Source of the DNA: Candidatus Zixiibacteriota bacterium
Lineage (GTDB): Bacteria > Zixibacteria > MSB-5A5 > SM1-73
Direction: 5' to 3'
NCBI GenBank assembly: GCA_029933635.1
Contig: JAOZNS010000053.1
Coordinates: forward strand, 1 to 13,528
Length of the DNA: 13,528 nt
In this document: positions 13,517-13,528 of the stretch, piece by piece
Layout: each line of letters starts with the position of its first letter
Position numbering within the stretch: position 1 is the first letter of the stretch
Notes under the pieces: model-generated
The model's database searches: none
The model's input: only the letters and a program-made list of their open reading frames with translations
What the model was told of the DNA's origin: nothing
Translations under genes and position numbers: made by a program

Positions 13517-13528
13517 AAGTTTAAATCA

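Overview
The window looks like chromosomal DNA of a Gram-negative bacterium of moderate GC content, probably an uncultivated lineage of the FCB/candidate-phylum kind (Zixibacteria-like). This placement is an inference. It rests on secreted proteins ending in a two-EF-hand dockerin module with GPPP tails, LVIVD and FG-GAP/VCBS propellers, palindromic GGCGGGCA-type intergenic repeats, and a tRNA gene without an encoded CCA. No marker gene settles the taxonomy.

Left part (1-3440, + strand): a three-gene central-metabolism operon. It encodes a LeuC-type [4Fe-4S] hydro-lyase large subunit, its LeuD-type small subunit, and an NADP-type isocitrate dehydrogenase (Icd). A plausible sigma70 promoter with a 15-bp inverted repeat precedes it, and a strong intrinsic terminator ends it. 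Because the hydro-lyase sits beside icd and not beside other leucine genes, it may work on citrate/isocitrate or another aconitase-like substrate. The sequence alone does not decide this.

Middle (3441-3644): a convergent intergenic gap carrying short REP-like hairpins and a partly decayed direct repeat.

Right part (3645-13025, - strand): four consecutive genes for exported proteins. In transcription order they are a gingipain-like (C25/clan CD) cysteine peptidase, a subtilisin-like S8 peptidase, a large double beta-propeller protein (FG-GAP/PQQ-like blades, an Ig-like domain, then seven VCBS/FG-GAP repeats), and an LVIVD-repeat propeller protein. Each has an N-terminal signal peptide and the same roughly 65-residue C-terminal dockerin doublet ending in GPP[PL]...C. 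No cohesin or scaffoldin is present. Spacers of 213-625 bp suggest separate or loosely coupled transcription, and three candidate promoters are listed.

The most notable observation concerns the shared C-terminal module. A cysteine in its second calcium loop and the cysteine near the C-terminus are exactly 25 residues apart in all four proteins, although both shift together by two positions between the propeller pair and the peptidase pair. This predicts a disulfide-locked calcium module, perhaps a common surface-attachment or sorting tag.

Right edge (13026-13528): a tRNA-Arg(CCU) gene on the - strand with its own likely terminator, then a hairpin and a good promoter leading into the peptidase gene.
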